Assembly (NCBI GenBank): GCA_946480295.1
Contig: CAMLIT010000044.1
Span: 1-30,517, forward strand
Direction: 5' to 3'
Source: an uncultured Gemmatimonadota bacterium
GTDB taxonomy: Bacteria; Gemmatimonadota; Gemmatimonadetes; Gemmatimonadales; Gemmatimonadaceae
DNA length: 30,517 bases
The notes under the pieces: generated by a model
Told to the model about the DNA's origin: nothing
The model's database searches: none
Seen by the model: only the letters and a program-made list of their open reading frames with translations
Part shown: one piece after another, positions 30,162 to 30,517 of the stretch
Position numbering within the stretch: the stretch's first letter is position 1
How the letters are laid out: each line of letters begins with the position of its first letter
Program-made: the position numbers and the translations under genes

Positions 30162-30517
30162 ATGCGCGACGAGAGACTGGAGGTCGAGCGGATGCCTGCC
30201 CGGGAGCCGGGAACGGGGATGCTGCCGACGAGCTTGTCCGGACTCTACGAGCTCATGATCAACAGTGTCCGCGACTACGCGATCTTCGCGCTCGACGTGG
30301 GCGGGCACATCGTGAGCTGGAACCCGGGGGCGCAGCGGCTGAAGGGGTGGACCGCGGACGAGATCATCGGCCGGCACTTCTCGACGTTCTATCCGCCGGA
30401 GGAGGTCGCCACCGGCAGGCCCGCGCGACTGCTGGCAGCGGCGGCCCGCGACGGCCGGGTCGAGGACGAGGGCTGGCGCGTGCGCAAGGACGGCTCGCGC
30501 TTCTGGGCGAACGTCGT
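30162..30517 (+). CDS. PAS-domain signalling protein, cut by the right edge
   Basis: An open frame without a stop runs to the end of the window, giving 118 residues. After about 25 residues comes a classical PAS domain: LYELMINSVRDYAIFALDVGGHIVSWNPGAQRLKGWTADEIIGRHFSTFYPPEEVATGRPARLL, then RVEDEGWRVRKDGSRFWANVV. This PAS type usually sits at the front of a sensor histidine kinase or a diguanylate cyclase, but the output domain is outside the window. GGAGG lies 11 bases before the ATG at 30162, and an in-frame GTG at 30144 is an alternative. No signal peptide or membrane segment is visible in the part present. Confidence 0.85.
   Translation, partial: MRDERLEVERMPAREPGTGMLPTSLSGLYELMINSVRDYAIFALDVGGHIVSWNPGAQRLKGWTADEIIGRHFSTFYPPEEVATGRPARLLAAAARDGRVEDEGWRVRKDGSRFWANV

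Overview
This is a very GC-rich window (about 70% or more by eye) with Gram-negative envelope genes: a TonB-dependent receptor, an outer-membrane efflux factor, several lipoproteins and signal peptides ending in A-x-A-Q. Other traits are many GTG/TTG starts and a Ser/Thr kinase fused through membrane segments to a TPR-type C-terminus. Together these resemble Gemmatimonadota (Gemmatirosa/Gemmatimonas-like). That assignment is inferred from gene style; there is no rRNA in the window.

Layout. 1-5.6 kb: a gene start leaving the left edge, a dienelactone hydrolase-like enzyme (-), a secreted Lys/His/Ala-rich protein with two DUF3761-like ends (+), a lipoprotein (-) divergent from a BtuB-like TonB-dependent receptor (+), a lipoprotein with a strong terminator, and a small charged protein (-). 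5.6-13.1 kb: a secreted GH51 arabinofuranosidase (-), a DinB-like protein, the kinase-TPR protein, an L,D-transpeptidase and a homoserine dehydrogenase-like enzyme. 13.1-14.2 kb: a 450-bp intergenic element bounded by perfect 22-bp inverted repeats, directly followed by a CRP-like site, a promoter, a cyclic-di-GMP-I (GEMM-I) riboswitch, an intrinsic terminator and a small receiver-like gene. 14.3-16.7 kb: metE, cobalamin-independent methionine synthase. 16.7-24.6 kb: a membrane protein divergent from a complete efflux operon of TetR, TolC-like, HlyD-like, two ABC ATPases and two permeases. This is a CecR/YbhGFSR-type system with the YbhF ATPase split into two genes, and palindromic operator candidates lie at the TetR start. 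24.6-26.0 kb: a large palindrome, then metK (-) with its own promoter and a structured leader ending in an intrinsic terminator. 26.0-30.5 kb: an NlpC/P60 hydrolase (-), an HExxH metallopeptidase lipoprotein, an uncharacterised lipoprotein, and the start of a PAS-domain signalling protein cut by the window end.

How it fits together. Homoserine dehydrogenase-like protein, MetE and MetK are three steps of the route from aspartate semialdehyde through methionine to S-adenosylmethionine. The main regulatory findings are RNA-based: a well-supported c-di-GMP-I riboswitch with terminator upstream of an uncharacterised gene, and a metK leader that looks like an attenuator but matches no SAM riboswitch class I can recognise. 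The efflux operon is tightly coupled, with four successive 4-base or 1-base overlaps from tetR through to the second ATPase and a fifth into the first permease.
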